Assembly: GCA_964036315.1 (NCBI GenBank)
Contig: OZ038485.1
Span: 72,164,824-72,228,823, forward strand
Direction of reading: 5' to 3'
DNA: 64,000 bases
Origin: Acanthosepion esculentum
Lineage: Eukaryota > Mollusca > Cephalopoda > Sepiida > Sepiidae
In this document: positions 49,501-61,850 of the stretch, in pieces
Layout of the letters: every line of letters starts with the position of its first letter
How positions within the stretch are numbered: position 1 is the first letter of the stretch
Position numbers and translations under genes: made by a program
The notes under the pieces: generated by a model
What the model was told of the DNA's origin: nothing
What the model saw: only the letters and a program-made list of their open reading frames with translations
Databases searched by the model: none

Positions 49501-52381
49501 TTGGTTTTCTAAATATTTCAATAAGTAAATCAATTTTTCAAACAACCGTGTTTAACGTTGAAAAACAAGCCAAAACAGCTTGCTTTTACACCTAAAATTC
49601 AATATTTTTCAAAATTTTGTAAAACTTAAAATTTGCAATATAACTTTGTGAAAACTGTTGAAACTTGTTGAAATCAATACTTTTCGATCGATAACATATC
49701 GATTTTCAATAATTTTATTGGTTTTCTAAAGATTTCAATAAGTAAATCAATTTTTCAAACAACCGTGTTTAACGTTGAAAAACAAGCCAAAACAGCTTGC
49801 TTTTACACCTAAAATTCAATATTTTACAAAACTTTGTAAAACTTAAAATTTGCAATATAACTTTGTGAAAACTGTTGAAACTTGTTGAAATCAATAGTTT
49901 TCGATCGATAACATATCGATTTTCAATAATTTTATTGGTTTTCTAAAGATTTCAATAAGTAAATCAATTTTTCAAACAACCGTGTTTAACGTTGAGAAAG
50001 AAGCCAAAACAGCTTGCTTTTACACCTAAAATTCAATATTTTTCAAAACTTTGTAAAACTTAAAATTTGCAATATAACTTTGTGAAAACTGTTGAAACAT
50101 GCTGAAATCAATACTTTTCGATCGATAACATATCGATTTTCAATAATTTTATTGGTTTTCTAAAGATTTCAATAAGTAAATCAATTTTTCAAACAACCGT
50201 GTTTAACGTTGAAAAACAAGCCAAAACAGCTTGCTTTTACACCTAAAATTCAATATTTTTCAAAACTTTGTAAAACTTAAAATTTGCAATATAACTTTGT
50301 GAAAACTGTTGAAACATGCTGAAATCAATACTTTTCGATCGATAACATATCGATTTTCAATAATTTTATTGGTTTTCTAAAGATTTCAATAAGTAAATCA
50401 ATTTTTCAAACAACCGTGTTTAACGTTGAAAAACAAGCCAAAACAGCTTGCTTTTACACCTAAAATTCAATATTTTTCAAAACTTTGTAAAACTTAAAAT
50501 TTGCAATATAACTTTGTGAAAACTGTTGAAACTTGTTGAAATCAATACTTTTCGATCGATAACATATCGATTTTCAATAATTTTATTGGTTTTCTAAAGA
50601 TTTCAATAAGTAAATCAATTTTTCAAACAACCGTGTTTAACGTTGAAAAAGAAGACAAAACAGCTTGCTTTTACACCTAAAATTCAATATTTTTCAAAAC
50701 TTTGTAAAACTTAAAATTTGCAATATAACTTTGTGAAAACTGTTGAAACTTGTTGAAATCAATACTTTTCGATCGATAACATATCGATTTTCAATAATTT
50801 TATTGGTTTTCTAAAGATTTCAATAAGTAAATCAATTTTTCAAACAACCGTGTTTAACGTTGAAAAACAAGCCAAAACAGCTTGCTTTTACACCTAAAAT
50901 TCAATATTTTACAAAACTTTGTAAAACTTAAAATTTGCAATATAACTTTGTGAAAACTGTTGAAACTTGTTGAAATCAATAGTTTTCGATCGATAACATA
51001 TCGATTTTCAATAATTTTATTGGTTTTCTAAAGATTTCAATAAGTAAATCAATTTTTCAAACAACCGTGTTTAACGTTGAAAAACAAGCCAAAACAGCTT
51101 GCTTTTACACCTAAAATTCAATATTTTTCAAAACTTTGTAAAACTTAAAATTTGCAATATAACTTTGTGAAAACTGTTGAAACATGCTGAAATCAATACT
51201 TTTCGATCGATAACATATCGATTTTCAATAATTTTATTGGTTTTCTAAAGATTTCAATAAGTAAATCAATTTTTCAAACAACCGTGTTTAACGTTGAAAA
51301 ACAAGCCAAAACAGCTTGCTTTTACACCTAAAATTCAATATTTTTCAAAACTTTGTAAAACTTAAAATTTGCAATATAACTTTGTGAAAACTGTTGAAAC
51401 TTGTTGAAATCAATACTTTTCGATCGATAACATATCGATTTTCAATAATTTTATTGGTTTTCTAAAGATTTCAATAAGTAAATCAATTTTTTAAACAACC
51501 GTGTTTAACGTTGAAAAAGAAGCCAAAACAGCTTGCTTTTACACCTAAAATTCAATATTTTTCAAAACTTTGTAAAACTTAAAATTTGCAATATAACTTT
51601 GTGAAAACTGTTGAAACTTGCTGAAATCAATACTTTTCGATCGATAACATATCGATTTTCAGTAATTTTATTGGTCTTCTAAATATTTCAATAAGTAAAT
51701 CAATTTTTCAAACAACCGTGTTTAACGTTGAAAAACAAGCCAAAACAGCTTGCTTTTACACCTAAAATTCAATATATTTCAAAACTTTGTAAAACTTAAA
51801 ATTTCTAATATAACTTTGTGAAAACTGTTGAAACTTGTTGAAATCAATACTTTTCGATCGATAACATATCGATTTTCAATAATTTTATTGGTTTTCTAAT
51901 GATTTCAATAAGTAAATCAATTTTTCAAACAACCGTGTTTAACGTTGAAAAAGAAGCCAAAACAGCTTGCTTTTACACCTAAAATTCAATATTTTTCAAA
52001 ACTTTGTAAAACTTAAAATTTGCAATATAACTTTGTGAAAACTGTTGAAACTTGTTGAAATCAATACTTTTCGATCGATAACATATCGATTTTCAATAAT
52101 TTTATTGGTTTTCTAAAGATTTCAATAAGTAAGTCAATTTTTCATACAGTTTAACGTTGAAAAACAAACCAAAACAGCTTGCTTTTACACCTAAAATTCA
52201 ATATTTTTCAAAACTTTGTAAAACTTAAAATTTGCAATATAACTTTGTGAAAACTTTTGAAACTTGTTGAAATCAATAGTTTTCGATCGATAACATATCG
52301 ATTTTCAATAATTTTATTTGTTTTCTAAAGGTTTCCATAAGTAAATCAATTTTTCAAACAACCGTGTTTAACGTTGAAAAA
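47206..52381 (-). repeat. Right half of the 5.18-kb inverted duplication (partner 19,285-24,460)
   Basis: Matches its partner at coordinate sum 71,666 without indels. Right-specific single-base changes include AATGTAAC at about 49,423 and AACTTTTGAAAC at about 52,251. It overlaps the second copy of the 3.9-kb HOR and the first copy of the 3,033-bp HOR. The left array thus shows the single-copy order from which both duplications in this arm can be derived. Confidence 0.92.
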
Positions 52382-55300
52382 GAAGCCAAAACAGCTTGCT
52401 TTTACACCTAAAATTCAATATTTTTCAAAACTTTGTAAAACTTAAAATTTGCAATATAACTTTGTGAAAACTGTTGAAACTTGCTGAAATCAATACATTT
52501 CGATCGATAACATATCGATTTTCAATAATTTTATTGGTTTTCTAAAGATTTCAATAAGTAAATCAATTTTTCAAACAACCGTGTTTAACGTTGAAAAACA
52601 AGCCAAAACAGCTTGCTTTTACACCTAAAATTCAATATTTTTCAAAATTTTGTAAAACTTAAAATTTGCAATATAACTTTGTGAAAACTGTTGAAACTTG
52701 TTGAAATCAATACTTTTCGATCGATAACATATCGATTTTCAATAATTTTATTGGTTTTCTAAAGATTTCAATAAGTAAATCAATTTTTCAAACAACCGTG
52801 TTTAACGTTGAAAAACAAGCCAAAACAGCTTGCTTTTACACCTAAAATTCAATATTTTACAAAACTTTGTAAAACTTAAAATTTGCAATATAACTTTGTG
52901 AAAACTGTTGAAACTTGTTGAAATCAATAGTTTTCGATCGATAACATATCGATTTTCAATAATTTTATTGGTTTTCTAAAGATTTCAATAAGTAAATCAA
53001 TTTTTCAAACAACCGTGTTTAACGTTGAGAAAGAAGCCAAAACAGCTTGCTTTTACACCTAAAATTCAATATTTTTCAAAACTTTGTAAAACTTAAAATT
53101 TGCAATATAACTTTGTGAAAACTGTTGAAACATGCTGAAATCAATACTTTTCGATCGATAACATATCGATTTTCAATAATTTTATTGGTTTTCTAAAGAT
53201 TTCAATAAGTAAATCAATTTTTCAAACAACCGTGTTTAACGTTGAAAAACAAGCCAAAACAGCTTGCTTTTACACCTAAAATTCAATATTTTTCAAAACT
53301 TTGTAAAACTTAAAATTTGCAATATAACTTTGTGAAAACTGTTGAAACATGCTGAAATCAATACTTTTCGATCGATAACATATCGATTTTCAATAATTTT
53401 ATTGGTTTTCTAAAGATTTCAATAAGTAAATCAATTTTTCAAACAACCGTGTTTAACGTTGAAAAACAAGCCAAAACAGCTTGCTTTTACACCTAAAATT
53501 CAATATTTTTCAAAACTTTGTAAAACTTAAAATTTGCAATATAACTTTGTGAAAACTGTTGAAACTTGTTGAAATCAATACTTTTCGATCGATAACATAT
53601 CGATTTTCAATAATTTTATTGGTTTTCTAAAGATTTCAATAAGTAAATCAATTTTTCAAACAACCGTGTTTAACGTTGAAAAAGAAGACAAAACAGCTTG
53701 CTTTTACACCTAAAATTCAATATTTTTCAAAACTTTGTAAAACTTAAAATTTGCAATATAACTTTGTGAAAACTGTTGAAACTTGTTGAAATCAATACTT
53801 TTCGATCGATAACATATCGATTTTCAATAATTTTATTGGTTTTCTAAAGATTTCAATAAGTAAATCAATTTTTCAAACAACCGTGTTTAACGTTGAAAAA
53901 CAAGCCAAAACAGCTTGCTTTTACACCTAAAATTCAATATTTTACAAAACTTTGTAAAACTTAAAATTTGCAATATAACTTTGTGAAAACTGTTGAAACT
54001 TGTTGAAATCAATAGTTTTCGATCGATAACATATCGATTTTCAATAATTTTATTGGTTTTCTAAAGATTTCAATAAGTAAATCAATTTTTCAAACAACCG
54101 TGTTTAACGTTGAAAAACAAGCCAAAACAGCTTGCTTTTACACCTAAAATTCAATATTTTTCAAAACTTTGTAAAACTTAAAATTTGCAATATAACTTTG
54201 TGAAAACTGTTGAAACATGCTGAAATCAATACTTTTCGATCGATAACATATCGATTTTCAATAATTTTATTGGTTTTCTAAAGATTTCAATAAGTAAATC
54301 AATTTTTCAAACAACCGTGTTTAACGTTGAAAAACAAGCCAAAACAGCTTGCTTTTACACCTAAAATTCAATATTTTTCAAAACTTTGTAAAACTTAAAA
54401 TTTGCAATATAACTTTGTGAAAACTGTTGAAACTTGTTGAAATCAATACTTTTCGATCGATAACATATCGATTTTCAATAATTTTATTGGTTTTCTAAAG
54501 ATTTCAATAAGTAAATCAATTTTTTAAACAACCGTGTTTAACGTTGAAAAAGAAGCCAAAACAGCTTGCTTTTACACCTAAAATTCAATATTTTTCAAAA
54601 CTTTGTAAAACTTAAAATTTGCAATATAACTTTGTGAAAACTGTTGAAACTTGCTGAAATCAATACTTTTCGATCGATAACATATCGATTTTCAGTAATT
54701 TTATTGGTCTTCTAAATATTTCAATAAGTAAATCAATTTTTCAAACAACCGTGTTTAACGTTGAAAAACAAGCCAAAACAGCTTGCTTTTACACCTAAAA
54801 TTCAATATATTTCAAAACTTTGTAAAACTTAAAATTTCTAATATAACTTTGTGAAAACTGTTGAAACTTGTTGAAATCAATACTTTTCGATCGATAACAT
54901 ATCGATTTTCAATAATTTTATTGGTTTTCTAATGATTTCAATAAGTAAATCAATTTTTCAAACAACCGTGTTTAACGTTGAAAAAGAAGCCAAAACAGCT
55001 TGCTTTTACACCTAAAATTCAATATTTTTCAAAACTTTGTAAAACTTAAAATTTGCAATATAACTTTGTGAAAACTGTTGAAACTTGTTGAAATCAATAC
55101 TTTTCGATCGATAACATATCGATTTTCAATAATTTTATTGGTTTTCTAAAGATTTCAATAAGTAAGTCAATTTTTCATACAGTTTAACGTTGAAAAACAA
55201 ACCAAAACAGCTTGCTTTTACACCTAAAATTCAATATTTTTCAAAACTTTGTAAAACTTAAAATTTGCAATATAACTTTGTGAAAACTTTTGAAACTTGT

Positions 55301-55665
55301 TGAAATCAATAGTTTTCGATCGATAACATATCGATTTTCAATAATTTTATTTGTTTTCTAAAGGTTTCCATAAGTAAATCAATTTTTCAAACAACCGTGT
55401 TTAACGTTGAAAAAGAAGCCAAAACAGCTTGCTTTTACACCTAAAATTCAATATTTTTCAAAACTTTGTAAAACTAAAAAATTTGCAATATAACTTTGTG
55501 AAAACTGTTGAAACTTGCTGAAATCAATACATTTCGATCGATAACATATCGATTTTCAATAATTTTATTGGTTTTCTAAAGATTTCAATAAGTAAATCAA
55601 TTTTTCAAACAACCGTGTTTAACGTTGAAAAACAAGCCAAAACAGCTTGCTTTTACACCTAAAAT
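49600..55665 (-). repeat. 3,033-bp (14-mer) HOR, two tandem copies
   Basis: Copies of about 49,600-52,632 and 52,633-55,665 share, at 3,033-bp spacing, TTCAAAATTTTG (49,611/52,644), GTTGAGAAAG (49,991/53,024), GAAGACAAAAC (50,651/53,684), TTTTTTAAACAACC (51,491/54,524), TTCAGTAATTTT, AATATATTTC, CTAATGATTTC, AACTTTTGAAAC, GGTTTCCATAAG and CAATACATTTCG. The length equals 13 units of 217 bp and one of 212 bp. The second copy has one visible 1-bp change in length (AAACTAAAAAATTTG near 55,475). The left array carries this order once, apart from its own 646-bp doubling at 18.6-19.9 kb. Confidence 0.92.
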
Positions 55666-55830
55666 TCAATATTTTTCAAAACTTTGTAAAACTTAAAATT
55701 TCTAATATAACTTTGTGAAAACTGTTGAAACTTGTTGAAATCAATACTTTTCGATTGATAACATATCGATTTTCAATAATTTTATTGGTTTTCTAAAGAT
55801 TTCAATAATTAAGTCAATTTTTCATACAGT
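55666..55830 (-). repeat. Last monomers shared with the left array
   Basis: CTTTTCGATTGATAACAT at about 55,750 is the reverse complement of the rare variant at 18,081 (coordinate sum 73,837). It is followed by the last 212-bp short unit (CATACAGTTTAACG, about 55,825). After this point the diagnostic bases of the left array stop and a new subfamily begins. Confidence 0.75.
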
Positions 55831-56250
55831 TTAACGTTGAAAAACAAACCAAAACAGCTTGCTTTTACACCTAAAATTCAATATTTTTCAAAACTTTGTA
55901 AAACTTAAAATTTGCAATATAACTTTGTGAAAACTGTAGAAACTTGTTGAAATGAATACTTTTCGATCGGTAACATATCGATTTTCAATATTTTTATTGG
56001 TTTTCTAAAGATTTCAATAAGTAAATCAATTTTACAAACAACAGTTTTTAACGTTGAAAAAGAAGCCAAAACAGCTTGCTTTTACACCTAAAATTCAATA
56101 TTTTTCAAAACATTGTAAAACTTAAAATTTGCAATATAACTTTGTGAAAACTGTTGAAACTTGTTGAAATCAATAGTTTTCGATCGATAACATATCGATT
56201 TTCAATAATTTTATTGGTTTTCTAAAGATTTCAATAAGTAAATCAATTTT

Positions 56251-58983
56251 ACAAACAACAGTTTTTAACGTTGAAAAAGAAGCCAAAACAGCTTGCTTTT
56301 ACACCTAAAATTCAATATTTTTCAAAACTTTGTAAAACTTAAAATTTGCAATATAACTTTGTGAAAACTGTAGAAACTTGTTGAAATGAATACTTTTCGA
56401 TCGGTAACATATCGATTTTCAATAATTTTATTGGTTTTCTAAAGATTTCAATAAGTAAATCAATTTTACAAACAACCATGTTTAACGTTGAAAAACAAGC
56501 CAAAACAGCTTGCTTTTACACCTAAAATTCAATATTTTTCAAAACTTTGTAAAACTTAAAATTTGCAATATAACTTTGTGAAAACTGTTGAAACTTGTTG
56601 AAATCAATAGTTTTCGATCGATAACATATCGATTTTCAATAATTTTATTGGTTTTCTAAAGATTTCAATAAGTAAATCAATTTTACACGCAACCGTGTTT
56701 AACGTTGAAAAAGAAGCCAAAACAGCTTCCTTTTACACCTAAAATTCAATATTTTTCAAAATTTGTAAAACTTAAAATTTGCAATATAACTTTGTGAAAA
56801 CTGTTGAAACTTGTTGAAATCAATACTTTTCGATCGATACCATATCGATTTTCAATAATTTTATTGGTTTTCTAAAGATTTTAATAAGTAAATCAATTTT
56901 ACACGCAACCTTGTTTAACGTTGAAAAACAAGCCAAAACAGCATGCTTTTACACCTAAAATTCAATATTTTTCAAAACTTTGTAAAACTTAAAATTTGCA
57001 ATTTAACTTTGTGAAAACAGTTGAAAGTTGTTGAAATGAATACTTTTCGATCGGTAACATATCGATTTTCAATAATTTTATTGGTTTTCTAAAGATTTCA
57101 ATAAGTAAATCAATTTTACAAACAACCGTGTTTAAGGTTGAAAAACAATCCAAAACAGCTTCCTTTTACACCTAAAATTCAATATTTTTCAAAACTTTGT
57201 AAAACTTAAAATTTGCAATATAACTTTGTGAAAACTGTAGAAACTTGTTGAAATGAATACTTTCGATCGGTAACATATCGATTTTCAATAATTTTATTGG
57301 TTTTCTAAAGATTTCAATAAGTAAATCAATTTTACAAACAACAGTTTTTAACGTTGAAAAAGAAGCCAAAACAGCTTGCTTTTACACCTAAAATTCAATA
57401 TTTTTCAAAACTTTGTAAAACTTAAAATTTGCAATATAACTTTGTGAAAACTGTAGAAACTTGTTGAAATGAATACTTTTCGATCGGTAACATATCGATT
57501 TTCAATAATTTTATTGGTTTTCTAAAGATTTCAATAAGTAAATCAATTTTACAAACAACCATGTTTAACGTTGAAAAACAAGCCAAAACAGCTTGCTTTT
57601 ACACCTAAAATTCAATATTTTTCAAAACTTTGTAAAACTTAAAATTTGCAATATAACTTTGTGAAAACTGTTGAAACTTGTTGAAATCAATAGTTTTCGA
57701 TCGATAACATATCGATTTTCAATAATTTTATTGGTTTTCTAAAGATTTCAATAAGTAAATCAATTTTACACGCAACCGTGTTTAACGTTGAAAAAGAAGC
57801 CAAAACAGCTTCCTTTTACACCTAAAATTCAATATTTTTCAAAATTTGTAAAACTTAAAATTTGCAATATAACTTTGTGAAAACTGTTGAAACTTGTTGA
57901 AATCAATACTTTTCGATCGATACCATATCGATTTTCAATAATTTTATTGGTTTTCTAAAGATTTTAATAAGTAAATCAATTTTACACGCAACCTTGTTTA
58001 ACGTTGAAAAACAAGCCAAAACAGCATGCTTTTACACCTAAAATTCAATATTTTTCAAAACTTTGTAAAACTTAAAATTTGCAATTTAACTTTGTGAAAA
58101 CAGTTGAAAGTTGTTGAAATGAATACTTTTCGATCGGTAACATATCGATTTTCAATAATTTTATTGGTTTTCTAAAGATTTCAATAAGTAAATCAATTTT
58201 ACAAACAACCGTGTTTAAGGTTGAAAAACAATCCAAAACAGCTTCCTTTTACACCTAAAATTCAATATTTTTCAAAACTTTGTAAAACTTAAAATTTGCA
58301 ATATAACTTTGTGAAAACTGTAGAAACTTGTTGAAATGAATACTTTCGATCGGTAACATATCGATTTTCAATAATTTTATTGGTTTTCTAAAGATTTCAA
58401 TAAGTAAATCAATTTTACAAACAACAGTTTTTAACGTTGAAAAAGAAGCCAAAACAGCTTGCTTTTACACCTAAAATTCAATATTTTTCAAAACTTTGTA
58501 AAACTTAAAATTTGCAATATAACTTTGTGAAAACTGTAGAAACTTGTTGAAATGAATACTTTTCGATCGGTAACATATCGATTTTCAATAATTTTATTGG
58601 TTTTCTAAAGATTTCAATAAGTAAATCAATTTTACAAACAACCATGTTTAACGTTGAAAAACAAGCCAAAACAGCTTGCTTTTACACCTAAAATTCAATA
58701 TTTTTCAAAACTTTGTAAAACTTAAAATTTGCAATATAACTTTGTGAAAACTGTTGAAACTTGTTGAAATCAATAGTTTTCGATCGATAACATATCGATT
58801 TTCAATAATTTTATTGGTTTTCTAAAGATTTCAATAAGTAAATCAATTTTACACGCAACCGTGTTTAACGTTGAAAAAGAAGCCAAAACAGCTTCCTTTT
58901 ACACCTAAAATTCAATATTTTTCAAAATTTGTAAAACTTAAAATTTGCAATATAACTTTGTGAAAACTGTTGAAACTTGTTGA
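56251..58983 (-). repeat. 1,083-bp (5-mer) HOR, two full copies and a partial third
   Basis: Copies are 56,251-57,333, 57,334-58,416 and a partial 58,417 to about 58,983. The order is ACAACAGTTTTT unit, AACCATG unit, CACGCAACCGTG unit with CAAAATTTGTAAAAC, CACGCAACCTTG unit with GCATGC and CAATTTAAC, then AACCGTGTTTAAGG unit with AATACTTTCGATCGG. Length is 5 x 217 minus two single-base deletions (one C lost in CAAAATTTG, one T in ATACTTTCG). The two full copies look essentially identical. The third breaks where GAAATGAATAC replaces GAAATCAATAC. Confidence 0.92.
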
Positions 58984-61850
58984 AATGAATACTTTTCGAT
59001 CGGTAACATATCGATTTTCAATAATTTTATTGGTTTTCTAAAGATTTCAATAAGTAAATCAATTTTACAAACAACAGTTTTTAACGTTGAAAAAGAAGCC
59101 AAAACAGCTTGCTTTTACACCTAAAATTCAATATTTTTCAAAACTTTGTAAAACTTAAAATTTGCAATATAACTTTGTGAAAACTGTTGAAACTTGTTGA
59201 AATCAATAGTTTTCGATCGATAACATATCGATTTTCAATAATTTTATTGGTTTTCTAAAGATTTCAATAAGTAAATCAATTTTTCATACAGCCGTGTTTA
59301 ACGTTGAAAAAAAGCCAAAACAGCTTCCTTTTACACCTAAAATTCAATATTTTTCAAAACTTTGTAAAACTTAAAATTTGCAATATAACTTTGTGAAAAC
59401 TGTTGAAACTTGTTGAAATGAATACTTTTCGATCGGTAACATATTGATTTTCAATAATTTTATTGGTTTTCTAAAGATTTCAATAAGTAAATCAATTTTA
59501 CACGCAACCTTGTTTAACGTTGAAAAACAAGCCAAAACAGCATGCTTTTACACCTAAAATTCAATATTTTTCAAAACTTTGTAAAACTTAAAATTTGCAA
59601 TATAACTTTGTGAAAACTGTTGAAACTTGTTGAAATCAATAGTTTTCGATCGATAACATATCGATTTTCAATAATTTTATTGCTTTTCTAAAGATTTCAA
59701 TAAGTAAATCAATTTTACAAACAACAGTTTTTAACGTTGAAAAAGAAGCCAAAACAGCTTGCTTTTACACCTAAAATTCAATATTTTTCAAAACTTTGTA
59801 AAACTTAAAATTTGCAATATAACTTTGTGAAAACTGTAGAAACTTGTTGAAATGAATACTTTTCGATCGGTAACATATCGATTGTCAATAATTTTATTGG
59901 TTTTCTAAAGATTTCAATAAGTAAATCAATTTTACAAACAACCATGTTTAACGTTGAAAAACAAGCCAAAATAGCTTGCTTTTACACCTAAAATTCAATA
60001 TTTTTCAAAACTTTGTAAAACTTAAAATTTGCAATATAACTTTGTGAAAACTGTTGAAACTTGTTGAAATCAATAGTTTTCGATCGATAACATATCGATT
60101 TTCAATAATTTTATTGGTTTTCTAAAGATTTCAATAAGTAAATCAATTTTTCATACAGCCGTGTTTAACGTTGAAAAAAAGCCAAAACAGCTTGCTTTTA
60201 CACCTAAAATTCAATATTTTTCAAAACTTTGTAAAACTTAAAATTTGCAATATAACTTTGTGAAAACTGTGGAAACTTGTTGAAATGAATACTTTTCGAT
60301 CGGTAACATATTGATTTTCAATAATTTTATTGGTTTTCTAAAGATTTCAATAAGTAAATCAATTTTACACGCAACCGTGTTTAACGTTGAAAAAGAAGCC
60401 AAAACAGCTTCCTTTTACACCTAAAATTCAATATTTTTCAAAATTTGTAAAACTTAAAATTTGCAATATAACTTTGTGAAAACTGTTGAAACTTGTTGAA
60501 ATGAATACTTTTCGATCGGTAACATATCGATTTTCAATAATTTTATTGGTTTTCTAAAGATTTCAATAAGTAAATCAATTTTACAAACAACAGTTTTTAA
60601 CGTTGAAAAAGAAGCCAAAACAGCTTGCTTTTACACCTAAAATTCAATATTTTTCAAAACTTTGTAAAACTTAAAATTTGCAATATAACTTTGTGAAAAC
60701 TGTTGAAACTTGTTGAAATCAATAGTTTTCGATCGATAACATATCGATTTTCAATAATTTTATTGGTTTTCTAAAGATTTCAATAAGTAAATCAATTTTA
60801 CACGCAACCGTGTTTAACGTTGAAAAAGAAGCCAAAACAGCTTCCTTTTACACCTAAAATTCAATATTTTTCAAAATTTGTAAAACTTAAAATTTGCAAT
60901 ATAACTTTGTGAAAACTGTTGAAACTTGTTGAAATGAATACTTTTCGATCGGTAACATATCGATTTTCAATAATTTTATTGGTTTTCTAAAGATTTCAAT
61001 AAGTAAATCAATTTTACAAACAACAGTTTTTAACGTTGAAAAAGAAGCCAAAACAGCTTGCTTTTACACCTAAAATTCAATATTTTTCAAAACTTTGTAA
61101 AACTTAAAATTTGCAATATAACTTTGTGAAAACTGTTGAAACTTGTTGAAATCAATAGTTTTCGATCGATAACATATCGATTTTCAATAATTTTATTGGT
61201 TTTCTAAAGATTTCAATAAGTAAATCAATTTTTCATACAGCCGTGTTTAACGTTGAAAAAAAGCCAAAACAGCTTCCTTTTACACCTAAAATTCAATATT
61301 TTTCAAAACTTTGTAAAACTTAAAATTTGCAATATAACTTTGTGAAAACTGTTGAAACTTGTTGAAATGAATACTTTTCGATCGGTAACATATTGATTTT
61401 CAATAATTTTATTGGTTTTCTAAAGATTTCAATAAGTAAATCAATTTTACACGCAACCTTGTTTAACGTTGAAAAACAAGCCAAAACAGCATGCTTTTAC
61501 ACCTAAAATTCAATATTTTTCAAAACTTTGTAAAACTTAAAATTTGCAATATAACTTTGTGAAAACTGTTGAAACTTGTTGAAATCAATAGTTTTCGATC
61601 GATAACATATCGATTTTCAATAATTTTATTGCTTTTCTAAAGATTTCAATAAGTAAATCAATTTTACAAACAACAGTTTTTAACGTTGAAAAAGAAGCCA
61701 AAACAGCTTGCTTTTACACCTAAAATTCAATATTTTTCAAAACTTTGTAAAACTTAAAATTTGCAATATAACTTTGTGACAACTGTTGAAACTTGTTGAA
61801 ATCAATAGTTTTCGATCGATAACATATCGATTTTCAATAATTTTATTGGT
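58849..61850 (-). repeat. 1,949-bp (9-mer) HOR, one full and one partial copy, with an inner 433-bp dimer
   Basis: TTATTGCTTTTC (59,681/61,630), CACGCAACCTTG (59,501/61,450) and CATACAGCCGTG (about 59,285/61,234) recur 1,949 bp apart. This equals nine monomers minus four single-base deletions (CAAAATTTG and AAAAAAAGCC each twice). Inside it, a CACGCAACCGTG plus ACAACAGTTTTT pair repeats at 433 bp (60,368/60,801). Collinearity ends before 61,880, where AAAGGCAACCGTG appears. Confidence 0.85.

Noticed and set aside
57172..57369. Minus-strand open frame of 65 codons, repeated identically at 58,255-58,452
   Set aside because: It lies wholly inside satellite monomers. It stays open only because a lost T (ATACTTTCG) and local substitutions shift the frame, and the second copy is the next 1,083-bp HOR unit. 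It has no recognisable domain, and low-complexity composition is expected from AT-rich repeat.
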